DNA from: a virus
Length of the DNA: 64,000 bases
Reading direction: 5' to 3' (one strand)
Virus record (IMG/VR): IMGVR_UViG_3300032236_001082
Span: 48,159-112,158 of that record
Shown here: piece after piece, positions 1-7,009 of the stretch
Layout of the letters: every line of letters begins with the position of its first letter
How positions within the stretch are numbered: the first letter of the stretch is position 1
Notes under the pieces: generated by a model
What the model was told of the DNA's origin: nothing
Databases searched by the model: none
What the model saw: only the letters and a program-made list of their open reading frames with translations
Translations under genes and position numbers: made by a program

Positions 1-53
1 GCTACGTTATAAACTACTTCGTTTAAATCATTTGGGCTTACTGGGATTTCCAT
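1..53 (-). CDS. Partial hypothetical protein (3' part outside window)
   Basis: Only the first 17-18 codons are inside the window (MEIPVSPNDLNEVVYNV...). The ATG is preceded by an AAGGAA-like ribosome binding site and follows the upstream small ORF's TAA directly. The frame is open to the window edge. Too little is visible to assign a function; it is called from its spacing and start context. Confidence 0.5.
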   Translation of the reverse strand, partial: MEIPVSPNDLNEVVYNV

Positions 54-188
54 TTATTCCTTGTCCAATTCTTCTCTTATTTTTCTTCTTAACAGATGCA
101 GTGTGTATGGGGCATCATGATCATTTTCTTTTAAAAAGTCAGATATCTCTTGATATACATTCTTTTTAATAATATCTACTGCTCCCAA
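54..188 (-). CDS. Small hypothetical protein, 44 aa, TTG start
   Basis: An open frame begins at a TTG that overlaps the 3' end of the DUF6378 gene and ends at a TAA next to the following ATG. The product is charged and probably helical, with an Arg/Lys/Glu-rich C-terminus (LLRRKIREELDKE). It fills an otherwise empty 120 bp in a genome with almost no spacers. No ATG start and no clear ribosome binding site are visible, so the exact start is uncertain. No family is recognised. Confidence 0.4.
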   Translation of the reverse strand: MGAVDIIKKNVYQEISDFLKENDHDAPYTLHLLRRKIREELDKE

Positions 189-544
189 TATGCAACACCA
201 TTCTCATCACGATCATCCCAGCCTGGTCCTGTCATGCCCTCTAAGGCACCTTCTACCAAGCTTTTGATCTGCCTTGCCCTGCGTTCTTCCTTAACCATTT
301 GAAGGGTTTCAAAGTAACCAGCCCCATCTACGATGTTATCTCTTTTAGGGCGGTTGACTTCACGACTAATCTTTAACCCAACCATACATAAAGCAACATT
401 TTCTGGAGTTACTTCTATGCCTAAAATAGCTGACCAAATCTGTGCCGTGCGAGAAAAATCTTCAAAAGGGTGACCGTAGTTTTCTCCACGTTCGCCATGG
501 ACAATTCTCTGAGCCTCTTCTAAAATTGATTCTTTATTAGCCAT
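176..544 (-). CDS. DUF6378-like phage protein
   Basis: The 122-residue protein carries the segment HGERGENYGHPFEDF near residues 16-30, then a helical region and NRPKRDNIVDGAGY near 63-76. This matches the DUF6378 family found in many phages, including actinophages. That family has no established biochemical role; a nucleotide-related function is only a guess. The start overlaps the upstream 70-aa gene by a few bases, as is usual here. The family call is fairly sure, the function unknown. Confidence 0.7.
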   Translation of the reverse strand: MANKESILEEAQRIVHGERGENYGHPFEDFSRTAQIWSAILGIEVTPENVALCMVGLKISREVNRPKRDNIVDGAGYFETLQMVKEERRARQIKSLVEGALEGMTGPGWDDRDENGVAYWEQ

Positions 545-749
545 TTAAATATGCCTTTAAATATCCTTCTCCTGCATTTGGTCTTGTCTTAAGATTTAAA
601 TCTTTTCCGTATTTAAACATAAGTCTTGAAACGTAAGCTAGATTCTCCATCTTTCTATGCTTTCTTTCTAAATTCTTTCTTGTACGTCTATGTCCTACAC
701 GCTGTGCTTTTGCACCTAAACCCTTATGCATTGTTATCCTCATATCCAA
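537..749 (-). CDS. Small basic hypothetical protein
   Basis: The 70-residue protein is rich in Arg, Lys and His, particularly in the stretch RVGHRRTRKNLERKHRK at residues 17-33, which suggests nucleic acid or nucleoprotein binding (inference from composition). It overlaps the GroES gene upstream and the DUF6378 gene downstream, so it is probably translated from the same message. No family is recognised. Confidence 0.55.
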   Translation of the reverse strand: MDMRITMHKGLGAKAQRVGHRRTRKNLERKHRKMENLAYVSRLMFKYGKDLNLKTRPNAGEGYLKAYLNG

Positions 750-1038
750 ATAGAACTGCGCTGTTTACAAAGTAAAACTTATCTCCCGACGCATCTTTGA
801 TTTCTGTAGCATGGTTTGGAGAGTAGTATACTACCATACCAGCTTCAATTGTGTCAACTGGGTAAAGCTGTCCATTAAATGAACTAACTTCACCTGGACC
901 AACTTTAATTACTGTTCCTCGCTTTAGATCCTGCTCAGTGGCAGTTGCTGTTAGAACCAATCCTGAAGCGGTCTTTGATTCTGTTGTTTCAATTTCTTTA
1001 ACAAGCAATAGCTTGCCTAAAGGGTTTAAATTAGTCAT
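724..1038 (-). CDS. groES: GroES-like co-chaperonin
   Basis: The 104 residues fit the 10-kDa chaperonin fold: N-terminal NPLGKLLLVKEIE strand, mobile-loop region with SGLVL near residues 25-29, RGTVIKVGPGE near 40-50, and the C-terminal pattern VVYYSPNHATEIKDASGDKFYF. GroES caps GroEL and helps fold large or aggregation-prone proteins. Phages such as T4 (gp31) encode their own co-chaperonin to fold capsid protein with host GroEL. No GroEL is visible here, so it would work with the host chaperonin. It overlaps both neighbouring genes. Confidence 0.88.
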   Translation of the reverse strand: MTNLNPLGKLLLVKEIETTESKTASGLVLTATATEQDLKRGTVIKVGPGEVSSFNGQLYPVDTIEAGMVVYYSPNHATEIKDASGDKFYFVNSAVLFGYEDNNA

Positions 1039-1240
1039 TTTCCATATCCATTTCTATATAATCTGGGCTATCTATCGGTGTGCCTATGGTGTATTTTGTA
1101 TCACAATTATAGCATTTACCATTAATTCCGTACATTCCAATTTCATAATCTTGTGGGTCAACCACAATCCAAGTTACAAATCTGCCAGAGCTACAATTAG
1201 GACATACTGGAGATGGTATGCCAGTATAATCTATACTCAT
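1031..1240 (-). CDS. Zinc-ribbon hypothetical protein
   Basis: The 69-residue protein has CPNCSSG at residues 13-19 and CYNCDTKY near 43-50, two CxxC knuckles that would bind one zinc ion. It lies between the small gene at 1237-1416 and groES with overlapping start and stop codons. Such small zinc-ribbon proteins are common in phage early or accessory regions; a role in DNA or protein binding is inference. Confidence 0.6.
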   Translation of the reverse strand: MSIDYTGIPSPVCPNCSSGRFVTWIVVDPQDYEIGMYGINGKCYNCDTKYTIGTPIDSPDYIEMDMEND

Positions 1241-1416
1241 CCTAAGTAAATTACTCTAGCGACGGTCATGCAAGGATCCCCGCCGTCTTCCCATTCTTTA
1301 ACTTCTTCTTCTGTCATTACATCATAACCACCGTCATGTGTTTGACAAAATGGATTACTTACATAACCCTTATTAACACCTTCGTTAAACCAATCCCAAA
1401 ACTCTGTATCTGACAT
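1237..1416 (-). CDS. Small hypothetical protein, 59 aa
   Basis: The product starts MSDTEFWDWFNEGVNKGY and has an acidic EEEVKEWEDGGD segment. The ATG overlaps the stop of the HslV-like gene (TAATG), an AGGAG ribosome binding site lies 7-8 bases upstream, and the TGA overlaps the next ATG (ATGA). This translational coupling makes it a convincing gene despite its length. No family is recognised. Confidence 0.65.
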   Translation of the reverse strand: MSDTEFWDWFNEGVNKGYVSNPFCQTHDGGYDVMTEEEVKEWEDGGDPCMTVARVIYLG

Positions 1417-1970
1417 TATTTGCTCCTCGCAGCCTTATTTGCTTTTTGCTGTCTTACAATTTGAAAAGGTCCAGATGTATAAATATCATTGTTAGCAGCA
1501 ATCTCTAGTGCTTTTTCTACAGAAACACCAGCGTACAACGCACCAATAGCGAATTGTGAACCATTGCCCACACCATATATGCCGTCGCTATTCAGCAAAA
1601 CACTAAAATCGTTTCCGATATCAAACACTTCTCCGTTGTATGCAAACAACATGCTGAAACCAGAATCTTTATCTTCATTATCTTTCTTCCAACCATTTTC
1701 TTCTAACGCTTCTCTCATGGCTGGAATAAACTTTACAATCATGAACTTGTAAAGGTCTTCACGTTCTTTAGCTGTAGGAACTGGGGGAACAAAGATATGC
1801 TGAAGGATATCGCATGGAGTAGAGTCACCACTACCAGCTATCAACCAGCCGTTATTCTTCGTAATCTTTTCCATTTGCGGATGCTTATTTGGTCTTGATC
1901 CATCAGAAACCTGAGAGTCAGCACCCATTGTAACGTTTCCGTTTTTTACTACCGCTACGATTGTTGTCAT
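1416..1970 (-). CDS. HslV-like Ntn-hydrolase (proteasome-type) peptidase
   Basis: The 184-residue protein begins MTTIVAVVKNGNVTMGADSQVS, closely matching the N-terminus of HslV, whose Thr1 is the nucleophile after Met removal. Asp17 (in GADSQ) and a Lys near residue 34 fit the catalytic triad positions. AIGALYAGVSVEKALEIAA and NNDIYTSGPFQ match the C-terminal part of the T1 family. HslV normally works with the ATPase HslU; no HslU or Mpa-like unfoldase is visible here. Possible roles are turnover of host or phage proteins, or virion maturation (inference). Family is well supported, activity not tested. Confidence 0.8.
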   Translation of the reverse strand: MTTIVAVVKNGNVTMGADSQVSDGSRPNKHPQMEKITKNNGWLIAGSGDSTPCDILQHIFVPPVPTAKEREDLYKFMIVKFIPAMREALEENGWKKDNEDKDSGFSMLFAYNGEVFDIGNDFSVLLNSDGIYGVGNGSQFAIGALYAGVSVEKALEIAANNDIYTSGPFQIVRQQKANKAARSK

Positions 1971-2263
1971 CCGTTTACCTGCTTTAAGATTTCATCTGAT
2001 AACTTTGCTGTGATCTTGTCACCTAGCAGACCATCGTTTATCTTATAAACTTGGGGAATGCTTTTAATGTTGTATTGGTTTAAGTACTCAGCACCAATCT
2101 TATCAACATCAACAAAAAAGTATTCACGTGACTCGTCTTGCATAGCAGCTTTTGCCATTTGAGGCTTTAACTGCTTGCATGGACCGCACCATTCAGCACT
2201 AAAGTAAACAACAGCATCCTTTGCTGCAATTACTTCTTCCATATCATTAGTTATCTTAATCAT
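1967..2263 (-). CDS. trxA: Thioredoxin
   Basis: The 98-residue protein has the thioredoxin fold signature: hydrophobic strand AVVYFSAEW, active site WCGPC at residues 25-29, and a cis-Pro loop KSIPQVYK near residue 70. It would reduce protein disulfides, fed by host thioredoxin reductase. In the phage it could supply reductant to the AhpC, glutathione peroxidase or nucleotide metabolism pathways (inference). It overlaps the start of the HslV-like gene by 4 bp. Confidence 0.92.
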   Translation of the reverse strand: MIKITNDMEEVIAAKDAVVYFSAEWCGPCKQLKPQMAKAAMQDESREYFFVDVDKIGAEYLNQYNIKSIPQVYKINDGLLGDKITAKLSDEILKQVNG

Positions 2264-2271
2264 TTCTGCTC

Positions 2272-2502
2272 CTAAGCAATTAATTCGTTGGCAAGAATTT
2301 CGTTGCCAAGATACCTACGTTTAATTATAAATTCTCTAACAGAGTCTGGGCCCTTTGATCGTGCACAAAGAACTACAACCCAACGTGGCTCTAACTTAAG
2401 GTCAATACAAGATTGACACATCAGCGAAGAAACCCCATCAATAAGTTCTGACTTCTTAGGGTGTAACTCATTCTTTTGTTTACCGCAGGAATAACATTTC
2501 AT
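2272..2502 (-). CDS. Zinc-finger hypothetical protein
   Basis: The 76-residue protein has CYSCGKQ at residues 3-9 and CQSCIDLKLEPRWVVVL near 29-45, forming a likely four-Cys zinc site. The rest is helical with a basic patch IIKRRYLGNE. The family is not recognised by name. The gene lies 8 bp upstream of thioredoxin in the same transcript. Confidence 0.6.
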   Translation of the reverse strand: MKCYSCGKQKNELHPKKSELIDGVSSLMCQSCIDLKLEPRWVVVLCARSKGPDSVREFIIKRRYLGNEILANELIA

Positions 2503-2672
2503 TCCTCTTCCTCCAAATCATCATAAAGCAATTCGTAATCATCCTTTTCAACAATCACGTCGTACATAACTCCACCGTACATATATCTAACTCTAGAAGC
2601 ATAAGCTCCTTCTGAAACAAGTTCAGCAAAAATGCCTTCTTTAATTAAAAGGACTTTTCGGTGCAGGGACAT
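2499..2672 (-). CDS. Small acidic hypothetical protein, 57 aa
   Basis: The frame starts MSLHRKVLLIKEGIFAELV and ends in a run of Glu/Asp residues. Its ATG lies inside the end of the 89-aa gene upstream and its TGA overlaps the next ATG (ATGA), so coupling is preserved on both sides. It fills the only gap in this part of the operon. Function unknown. Confidence 0.6.
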   Translation of the reverse strand: MSLHRKVLLIKEGIFAELVSEGAYASRVRYMYGGVMYDVIVEKDDYELLYDDLEEEE

Positions 2673-2910
2673 ATTTTATTCCTTCTATTTCACATCGAAC
2701 CCCAAAGGATTCTATCAACTGTCTACAAAGTAACAAGTACTCCATGATATCTGCTCTCTTATCAATTTCGTATTGCATTATGTTTTCTTCGTATACAGTC
2801 AAAGCTAGATAGTTTGGACGTGCTCTTACGTCCATCTTAAGATCCTTTACTGGCATCTTAACGTTTCGTATGGCTTTTGCCATAGCTACATTATAAAATA
2901 TTTTTTCCAT
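2641..2910 (-). CDS. Hypothetical protein, 89 aa
   Basis: The protein is mixed alpha/beta with a repeated Val/Lys-rich first half (VKMPVKDLKMDVRARPNYLALTV in two segments) and a Cys pair. No family or catalytic motif is recognised. It overlaps the WhiB-like gene by 20 bp and the 57-aa gene by 32 bp, consistent with one polycistronic message. Confidence 0.55.
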   Translation of the reverse strand: MEKIFYNVAMAKAIRNVKMPVKDLKMDVRARPNYLALTVYEENIMQYEIDKRADIMEYLLLCRQLIESFGVRCEIEGIKYVPAPKSPFN

Positions 2911-3211
2911 GGATTTTCTTTAAAGTATTCCAAGTTTCTGCGCTTTTGTGCAAATTGTTTTGCTTATCTATGCGCCCTAGATCCATGAAGATTCCTCCAC
3001 GTACACCAAATTCTTTATTAGCAACGCCTTCTTTATAGCATTGCTTAATAACTGGACAACTCAAACAAACTTCGTCTGCAGTTTGTGCCATGATCTTATC
3101 GTTTTCGTAATCATCATAAAACCAATTGATGTTCATCCCAGCACATGCTGCTAGGTGGTACCACTTTAGATCTTCCGCATCAATTCCTAATGACTTAAGT
3201 ATATTTGACAT
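2891..3211 (-). CDS. whiB: WhiB-family iron-sulfur transcription regulator
   Basis: The 106-residue protein has the WhiB pattern: Trp17, Cys23, then FYDDYEND, Cys49-x2-Cys52-Pro, Cys58 and a GVRGG turn near residues 69-73 (usual form GVWGG). The four cysteines bind a [4Fe-4S] cluster. WhiB proteins are found essentially only in Actinobacteria and their phages, where they act with sigma factors to redirect transcription; TM4 phage WhiB is a known repressor-type example. The gene is therefore the best single host marker in the window and a candidate regulator of host or phage genes. Confidence 0.9.
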   Translation of the reverse strand: MSNILKSLGIDAEDLKWYHLAACAGMNINWFYDDYENDKIMAQTADEVCLSCPVIKQCYKEGVANKEFGVRGGIFMDLGRIDKQNNLHKSAETWNTLKKIHGKNIL

Positions 3212-3428
3212 ATTTTGATGGAATTAACCATGTACCCTTGTCTGTTAGAGGGTAATTATTTGCATATCCCCAACGATTATTTTTAAACATGCCATTTGTT
3301 TGGCTAAAACCATTATGACCTGGGGACCACTTTACAATTGTGTAACCGTCCCAATAGAACCCAGCCTTTTTGTTATCTTCAACAAACTTGTGGGCCTGGT
3401 TGTAGTTTAGTTCTTCTACGTTTTTCAT
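3195..3428 (-). CDS. Hypothetical aromatic-rich protein, 77 aa
   Basis: The protein contains many Trp, Tyr and Asn residues (FYWDGYTIVKWSPGHNGF and NNRWGYANNYPL), suggesting a small beta-rich domain. No named family is recognised. It overlaps the whiB gene and the 40-aa gene upstream. Confidence 0.5.
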   Translation of the reverse strand: MKNVEELNYNQAHKFVEDNKKAGFYWDGYTIVKWSPGHNGFSQTNGMFKNNRWGYANNYPLTDKGTWLIPSKYVKYT

Positions 3429-3547
3429 ATTTGTCTTGGCAACTTGCTTTCTTTTTGTGTTTTCTGTTCTTTTAAAAGATTCTTAATTTCTTCTAAAAGG
3501 CTTACTATCTGAGTAAGCTGGTCTTCTATTATAACATTTTTATTCAT
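3425..3547 (-). CDS. Small coiled-coil peptide, 40 aa
   Basis: The frame MNKNVIIEDQLTQIVSLLEE... forms a heptad-like helix with a charged C-terminus. Its TGA overlaps the ATG of the next gene, and it follows the SLOG gene by 6 bp. Function is unknown; dimerisation or a small regulator is possible. Confidence 0.5.
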   Translation of the reverse strand: MNKNVIIEDQLTQIVSLLEEIKNLLKEQKTQKESKLPRQI

Positions 3548-3553
3548 TATCTG

Positions 3554-3925
3554 TCAAGCACTTTCCACTATACGGGTGGGAATCCCATATTCTTTTAATA
3601 TTTTAATAAAGGATTTAGTCCTGTTGCACCCAGTAGAAAATACAATTGCATATTCTAAACCAGAATCCATAACTGCCATATCATTAACAACAGGAGCTTT
3701 TCCCCTGTGCAATTCTTCTTTTAATTTAAAATTCTTTTGCCTTAAAAATCTTTCGGTCTTGCCAACGTATTCAGTTACCATATTTTCGGCACCCTTAAGA
3801 CCAGTATGTACTAATAGGATATTGTCATGTCCAACATCATGTGCTTCTTGAATGAACACAGTCATGTTACGCATAAGATCTGGATAGTCTACCCAGTCCT
3901 TACTACCAAATACTCCTACCTTCAT
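3554..3925 (-). CDS. SLOG/DUF2493-like Rossmann protein
   Basis: The 123-residue protein opens with MKVGVFGSKDWVDYPDL, the glycine-rich loop typical of YspA/DUF2493 members of the SLOG superfamily, followed by LLVHTGLKGAENMV and later DSGLEYAIVFSTGCNRTKSF. These proteins bind nucleotides or NAD-related ligands; SLOG domains are linked to nucleotide signalling and phage conflict. An AGGGAG ribosome binding site precedes the start. Substrate unknown. Confidence 0.65.
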   Translation of the reverse strand: MKVGVFGSKDWVDYPDLMRNMTVFIQEAHDVGHDNILLVHTGLKGAENMVTEYVGKTERFLRQKNFKLKEELHRGKAPVVNDMAVMDSGLEYAIVFSTGCNRTKSFIKILKEYGIPTRIVESA

Positions 3926-3943
3926 TTTTTCTCCCTAGAAATG

Positions 3944-3973
3944 GGACAGCGGAGGTTTTAATCCCCGCTGTCC
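3944..3973 (-). terminator. GC-rich hairpin, possible terminator
   Basis: GGACAGCGG pairs perfectly with CCGCTGTCC across a 12-base loop, between the stop of the acidic zinc protein and the start of the SLOG gene. No U-run follows on the minus strand, so it may instead be an RNA stability or processing element. Confidence 0.45.
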
Positions 3974-3990
3974 TATACTTTATAATAAGA

Positions 3991-4746
3991 TTAAAGCTTA
4001 CCGTGAATTCTTGGTGCGAATGCTCCGCCCCAAACTGATTTCTTCATCTCTTTTTCTTCTTTTGCTTCGTCTTCTTTAGACTCTGAAGCTTCTTCTTCTG
4101 CTGATTCCTTTTCATCTGCTGCTTTAGCGATGCTATCGAAACCTGCTGCTTCGTGATCTGGAGCTGTCTCTGCTGATACTACTGGAGCACCATCTACAGT
4201 CTTTTCCATAGGCATAGATTGACCACAATGTGGGCACTTCTCTGCTGCTGCTTTAGACATTCCTGAACACTCGCAAAGTGTCATAGACTTACCGCAATCT
4301 GGGCAGTCTGCTGCTTTCTCTATAGGCTCAGTAGTTTCTCCCTTTGAAGGAGCTTCTTCTGTTGTGTTTGCAGTAGTTCCAACTGTTGTGTGTGGAATCT
4401 CTGCTGACTTTGTGATAGCAATTGCACTCTGTGCATCTGGCTCAGTTGTTGCTGTACCAGGGTTTGAATAAGAATTTTCTGTTGTTGTTGATGTATTAAC
4501 ATCTAATGTTTTTTCTGTCATTTTTTTTTCACCACCGTTCGTAAATAAATTTGAATCAAACATTGATGCAATATCCTTATTTTCTGATACCACATGTTGT
4601 TTGACATAGTGTTCTAAGTGATTATCGCTAATCTCTTCGTGCTGACTACTAGATGAGGAAAATGGAGAAACAACGCCAGGATCTGGCTTCCACGACTTTA
4701 AAATTTCTGCAGTTAATTTTACTACTTTATCGTAGACGTTCTCCAT
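3991..4746 (-). CDS. Acidic low-complexity zinc protein with KKSVWGGAFAP tail
   Basis: The 251-residue protein has a folded-looking N-terminus (about 1-75), a Thr/Ser/Glu-rich linker, two zinc knuckles (CPDCGKSM near 148 and CPHCGQSM near 172), an acidic Glu-rich stretch and the C-terminal motif KKSVWGGAFAP. A near copy of that last motif (KKSIWDGVFVP) occurs in the protein at 11592-12170. Composition suggests an extended or scaffold-like protein; function unknown. It is followed by a GC-rich hairpin, so it may end a transcript. Confidence 0.6.
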   Translation of the reverse strand: MENVYDKVVKLTAEILKSWKPDPGVVSPFSSSSSQHEEISDNHLEHYVKQHVVSENKDIASMFDSNLFTNGGEKKMTEKTLDVNTSTTTENSYSNPGTATTEPDAQSAIAITKSAEIPHTTVGTTANTTEEAPSKGETTEPIEKAADCPDCGKSMTLCECSGMSKAAAEKCPHCGQSMPMEKTVDGAPVVSAETAPDHEAAGFDSIAKAADEKESAEEEASESKEDEAKEEKEMKKSVWGGAFAPRIHGKL

Positions 4747-4759
4747 TATTCCCCCTAAA

Positions 4760-5017
4760 TTAGTTAGCTGTTGGGCGTGTTGCGTTGTTTACGCTACCCT
4801 GCTCTGTTGACACGATTGGTCCACCAAATGCTGCACCTGTAGTCATTGACTCGTTTGCACCTGTAAGTGGGCTCTGTACTGAAGCTCCTGACATGATCTT
4901 TGGCTCGTGTACTCCAAGATTCGTTACAGCGTGAGCTGCTGCAGAATTTGGGGATGATGCTGATGTTACCTCTGGAGCTGTTGCTGCCTGAGATGGGGTC
5001 TGCTGATTGTTATCCAT
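4760..5017 (-). CDS. Ala/Ser/Thr-rich low-complexity protein, 85 aa
   Basis: The sequence is almost entirely Ala, Ser, Thr, Asn, Gly and Pro, with no predicted core or signal peptide, and is probably disordered. It has one of the best ribosome binding sites in the window (GGAGGTGAAAT before ATG) and a TATAAT 28 bp upstream, so it may be highly expressed. Structural decoration or virion packing is possible but not shown. Confidence 0.6.
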   Translation of the reverse strand: MDNNQQTPSQAATAPEVTSASSPNSAAAHAVTNLGVHEPKIMSGASVQSPLTGANESMTTGAAFGGPIVSTEQGSVNNATRPTAN

Positions 5018-5045
5018 ATTTCACCTCCATAGTGATTGTATCTAT

Positions 5046-5051
5046 ATTATA
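5046..5051 (-). promoter_or_regulatory. Putative -10 element
   Basis: TATAAT on the minus strand lies in the only spacer in this region, 28 bp upstream of the 85-aa gene with its strong ribosome binding site. The preceding bases (GCGC) do not form the extended TG motif seen elsewhere, and no -35 box is evident. Confidence 0.4.
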
Positions 5052-5063
5052 GCGCATTAATGA

Positions 5064-5366
5064 TTAATTTGGGAATGGAAAATCAATGCCATTGGCTTCC
5101 ATCCATTCTATGCCTTTTTTAGTTGCCCTAAATCCAGCATTTAAGTTCTCGTCATATTCAATTTCTACAAAGCCCTGCTCGTATAAATTCATTAGGTCAG
5201 CGTCAATATCTAGCATAATTTCATCATACAGCTCTGGCATAACCTCTTTAAGACGCTCAAGGTCAAATCTAAATATAGCCTCACCGTCTTCTGCCATGCC
5301 GTCCCAAATAACGGCACCCTGCTCCTCTAGCCAGCCAATAATCTTATCATCGTCTTTATCAACCAT
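5064..5366 (-). CDS. Acidic winged-helix-like hypothetical protein
   Basis: The ATG at 5366 (MVDKDDDKIIGW) is preferred to one 14 codons further upstream because it begins 4 bp after the subtilase stop, whereas the longer form would run inside that gene. The 100-residue product has a helix-rich body ending NLYEQGFVEIEYDENLNAGF followed by ATKKGIEWMEANG, which resembles the wing and last helix of winged-helix proteins. Function unknown. Confidence 0.5.
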   Translation of the reverse strand: MVDKDDDKIIGWLEEQGAVIWDGMAEDGEAIFRFDLERLKEVMPELYDEIMLDIDADLMNLYEQGFVEIEYDENLNAGFRATKKGIEWMEANGIDFPFPN

Positions 5367-5370
5367 TTGA

Positions 5371-6255
5371 TTATTGTACCGCCTTTGCCATATTAATAGC
5401 AACGACATTTTGCTTTACCATAATGTTGGTATAATTTGTACCAGTTGATTTAATTAAATCGTACTCTTGGCTATAATTAATATTTTTTGAATTAGCGATC
5501 TTTAGCCAATCTGCACCGAATACAGCCACAGAAAGTGAAGTTCCGTAGTCTGACTTGAATTGGTTATTTGGAATAGCAACTGTCATATTGCCATTAGCTG
5601 CGAAGTCCACCTTTGAAGAATAGTTGGCATATAAAGCTAAACGCCCCTTGTCATCAATAGCACTAATTGCTAGCACTCCTGGCAAACATGCGGGATTATC
5701 AACAGCAGTATAGTTAAATTCATTTCCAGTAGAAACAATTACTGGAATGTTACTTGCAATAAGTTTATTAATAGGAGATACGTAACTGGCAGATAGGTTG
5801 CAAGAACCAGTACCACCTAATGGCATTACTACCGCTCCAATATTATACCTGGCAGTGTTAGCAACTACCCAGTTTAATGATGTGGCAAGCATGTCAGCGT
5901 TGCAACCAATGTAGCCATTTGTACCAATTAAAGAAGCACATCGAAATTCAATAATCTTAACATTAGGATCCGTTTGAGTTGCTGCTGAGGCAACTTCTGT
6001 GCCATGGCCCCAAGAAGAATTTGAATACATTGATGGAGTAACTGTAGCTGCGCCTGTACCTTCCATAAAGTTCTGCTTGTTTGGACAAGCGTTATAGCCA
6101 GATACGCAAACTTCGTAAACAATATTATTTTTAATGGATGAGTGCTGAATGTCAACACCAGTGTCAATAATCACCATTGTTTTTGATGCAGCAGCGTGAG
6201 CTGGGTTAACGATGGCAGCGGAAAATAACGCTAAAATTACAATTAGCTTCTTCAT
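5371..6255 (-). CDS. Secreted subtilisin-like (S8) serine protease
   Basis: The 294-residue protein has a signal peptide (MKKLIVILALFSAAIVNPAHA, cleavage near residues 21-22, before ASKT). The catalytic triad is visible: Asp31 in VIIDTGVD, His84 in WGHGTEVAS, Ser240 in YGTSLSVAV, plus the oxyanion Asn178 in STGNEFN. Six cysteines may form disulfides. The Pro usual after the Ser motif (GTSMAAP) is absent. There is no obvious propeptide. Subtilases degrade proteins outside the cell; a lytic phage could use one on the cell envelope or surface layer, or for virion processing (inference). Confidence 0.85.
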   Translation of the reverse strand: MKKLIVILALFSAAIVNPAHAAASKTMVIIDTGVDIQHSSIKNNIVYEVCVSGYNACPNKQNFMEGTGAATVTPSMYSNSSWGHGTEVASAATQTDPNVKIIEFRCASLIGTNGYIGCNADMLATSLNWVVANTARYNIGAVVMPLGGTGSCNLSASYVSPINKLIASNIPVIVSTGNEFNYTAVDNPACLPGVLAISAIDDKGRLALYANYSSKVDFAANGNMTVAIPNNQFKSDYGTSLSVAVFGADWLKIANSKNINYSQEYDLIKSTGTNYTNIMVKQNVVAINMAKAVQ

Positions 6256-6292
6256 TTATATTCTTTCTCTAGTAGTTATAAGGATAATACTA

Positions 6293-7009
6293 TCAGTTAG
6301 ATAATATGCTGTCAAGCTTATCTATGATGCCATCCATAATTTTTTCAAATGTTTCTTTATTTGGATGGTCTAACTTAAAACCAGCATATTGAGGATCTAA
6401 GCAGTCTCTACATGTGTGGCATTCGTAAGATTCATCAAGCTTATCAACACCTAATATATCTTCTATACTAATTGGTTTATCTAAACCTCTTGCTTCACAT
6501 TCTTGCTGTAAGTATTTAATAAATGCTTTCTGGTACGGTTCCCGCTCTTCAAATGGCAATAGTGGGCTACCAAATCCTAAGATGTTAGTAAATTGTGGCA
6601 AAGGCTCTACAAATATAACCCTATTGTTTTTAAAGTAAGCTAACGTTCTGTCTATATAAGTTTTAACTGCCACTTCTGGATTCTTAAATCCTTCTAGCGG
6701 TAAGAATTGCTTCACATCAATATAACCAAACCAAGGTACAACAACAAACTCTTCATCTTTATATTGCTCTAAACAAGGATAGTTGTTGTCTTCATAATAA
6801 GAACCTCGGTACCCAGTCTTACCTCTGTGTCCAGAAAAATAAATTTCTGTTGTTCCATAGTCTGGAGTTGTCTTACCCATATGGTTTTGAATACATTTTG
6901 AAGTTACTGGTATATCTCCTGGACCAAAGTAACAATCTTCTACAATACCAGTAGGCAAAGCATTGCGTAATCGCAATGTGTGGCTATCGCCAATAATTAA
7001 GATCTTCAT
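6293..7009 (-). CDS. SGNH/GDSL-type hydrolase-like protein
   Basis: The 238-residue protein begins MKILIIGDSHTLRLRN, with the SGNH block I Ser9 in GDSH. A C-terminal Asp214-His215 pair stands in place of the usual DxxH. A Cys-rich loop CHTCRDCLD lies before it. SGNH enzymes remove acetyl or acyl groups from glycans or lipids. In a phage this could act on host glycan or on virion sugars. Block II and III residues are not obvious, so activity is uncertain. It overlaps the dps start by 1 bp. Confidence 0.6.
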   Translation of the reverse strand: MKILIIGDSHTLRLRNALPTGIVEDCYFGPGDIPVTSKCIQNHMGKTTPDYGTTEIYFSGHRGKTGYRGSYYEDNNYPCLEQYKDEEFVVVPWFGYIDVKQFLPLEGFKNPEVAVKTYIDRTLAYFKNNRVIFVEPLPQFTNILGFGSPLLPFEEREPYQKAFIKYLQQECEARGLDKPISIEDILGVDKLDESYECHTCRDCLDPQYAGFKLDHPNKETFEKIMDGIIDKLDSILSN

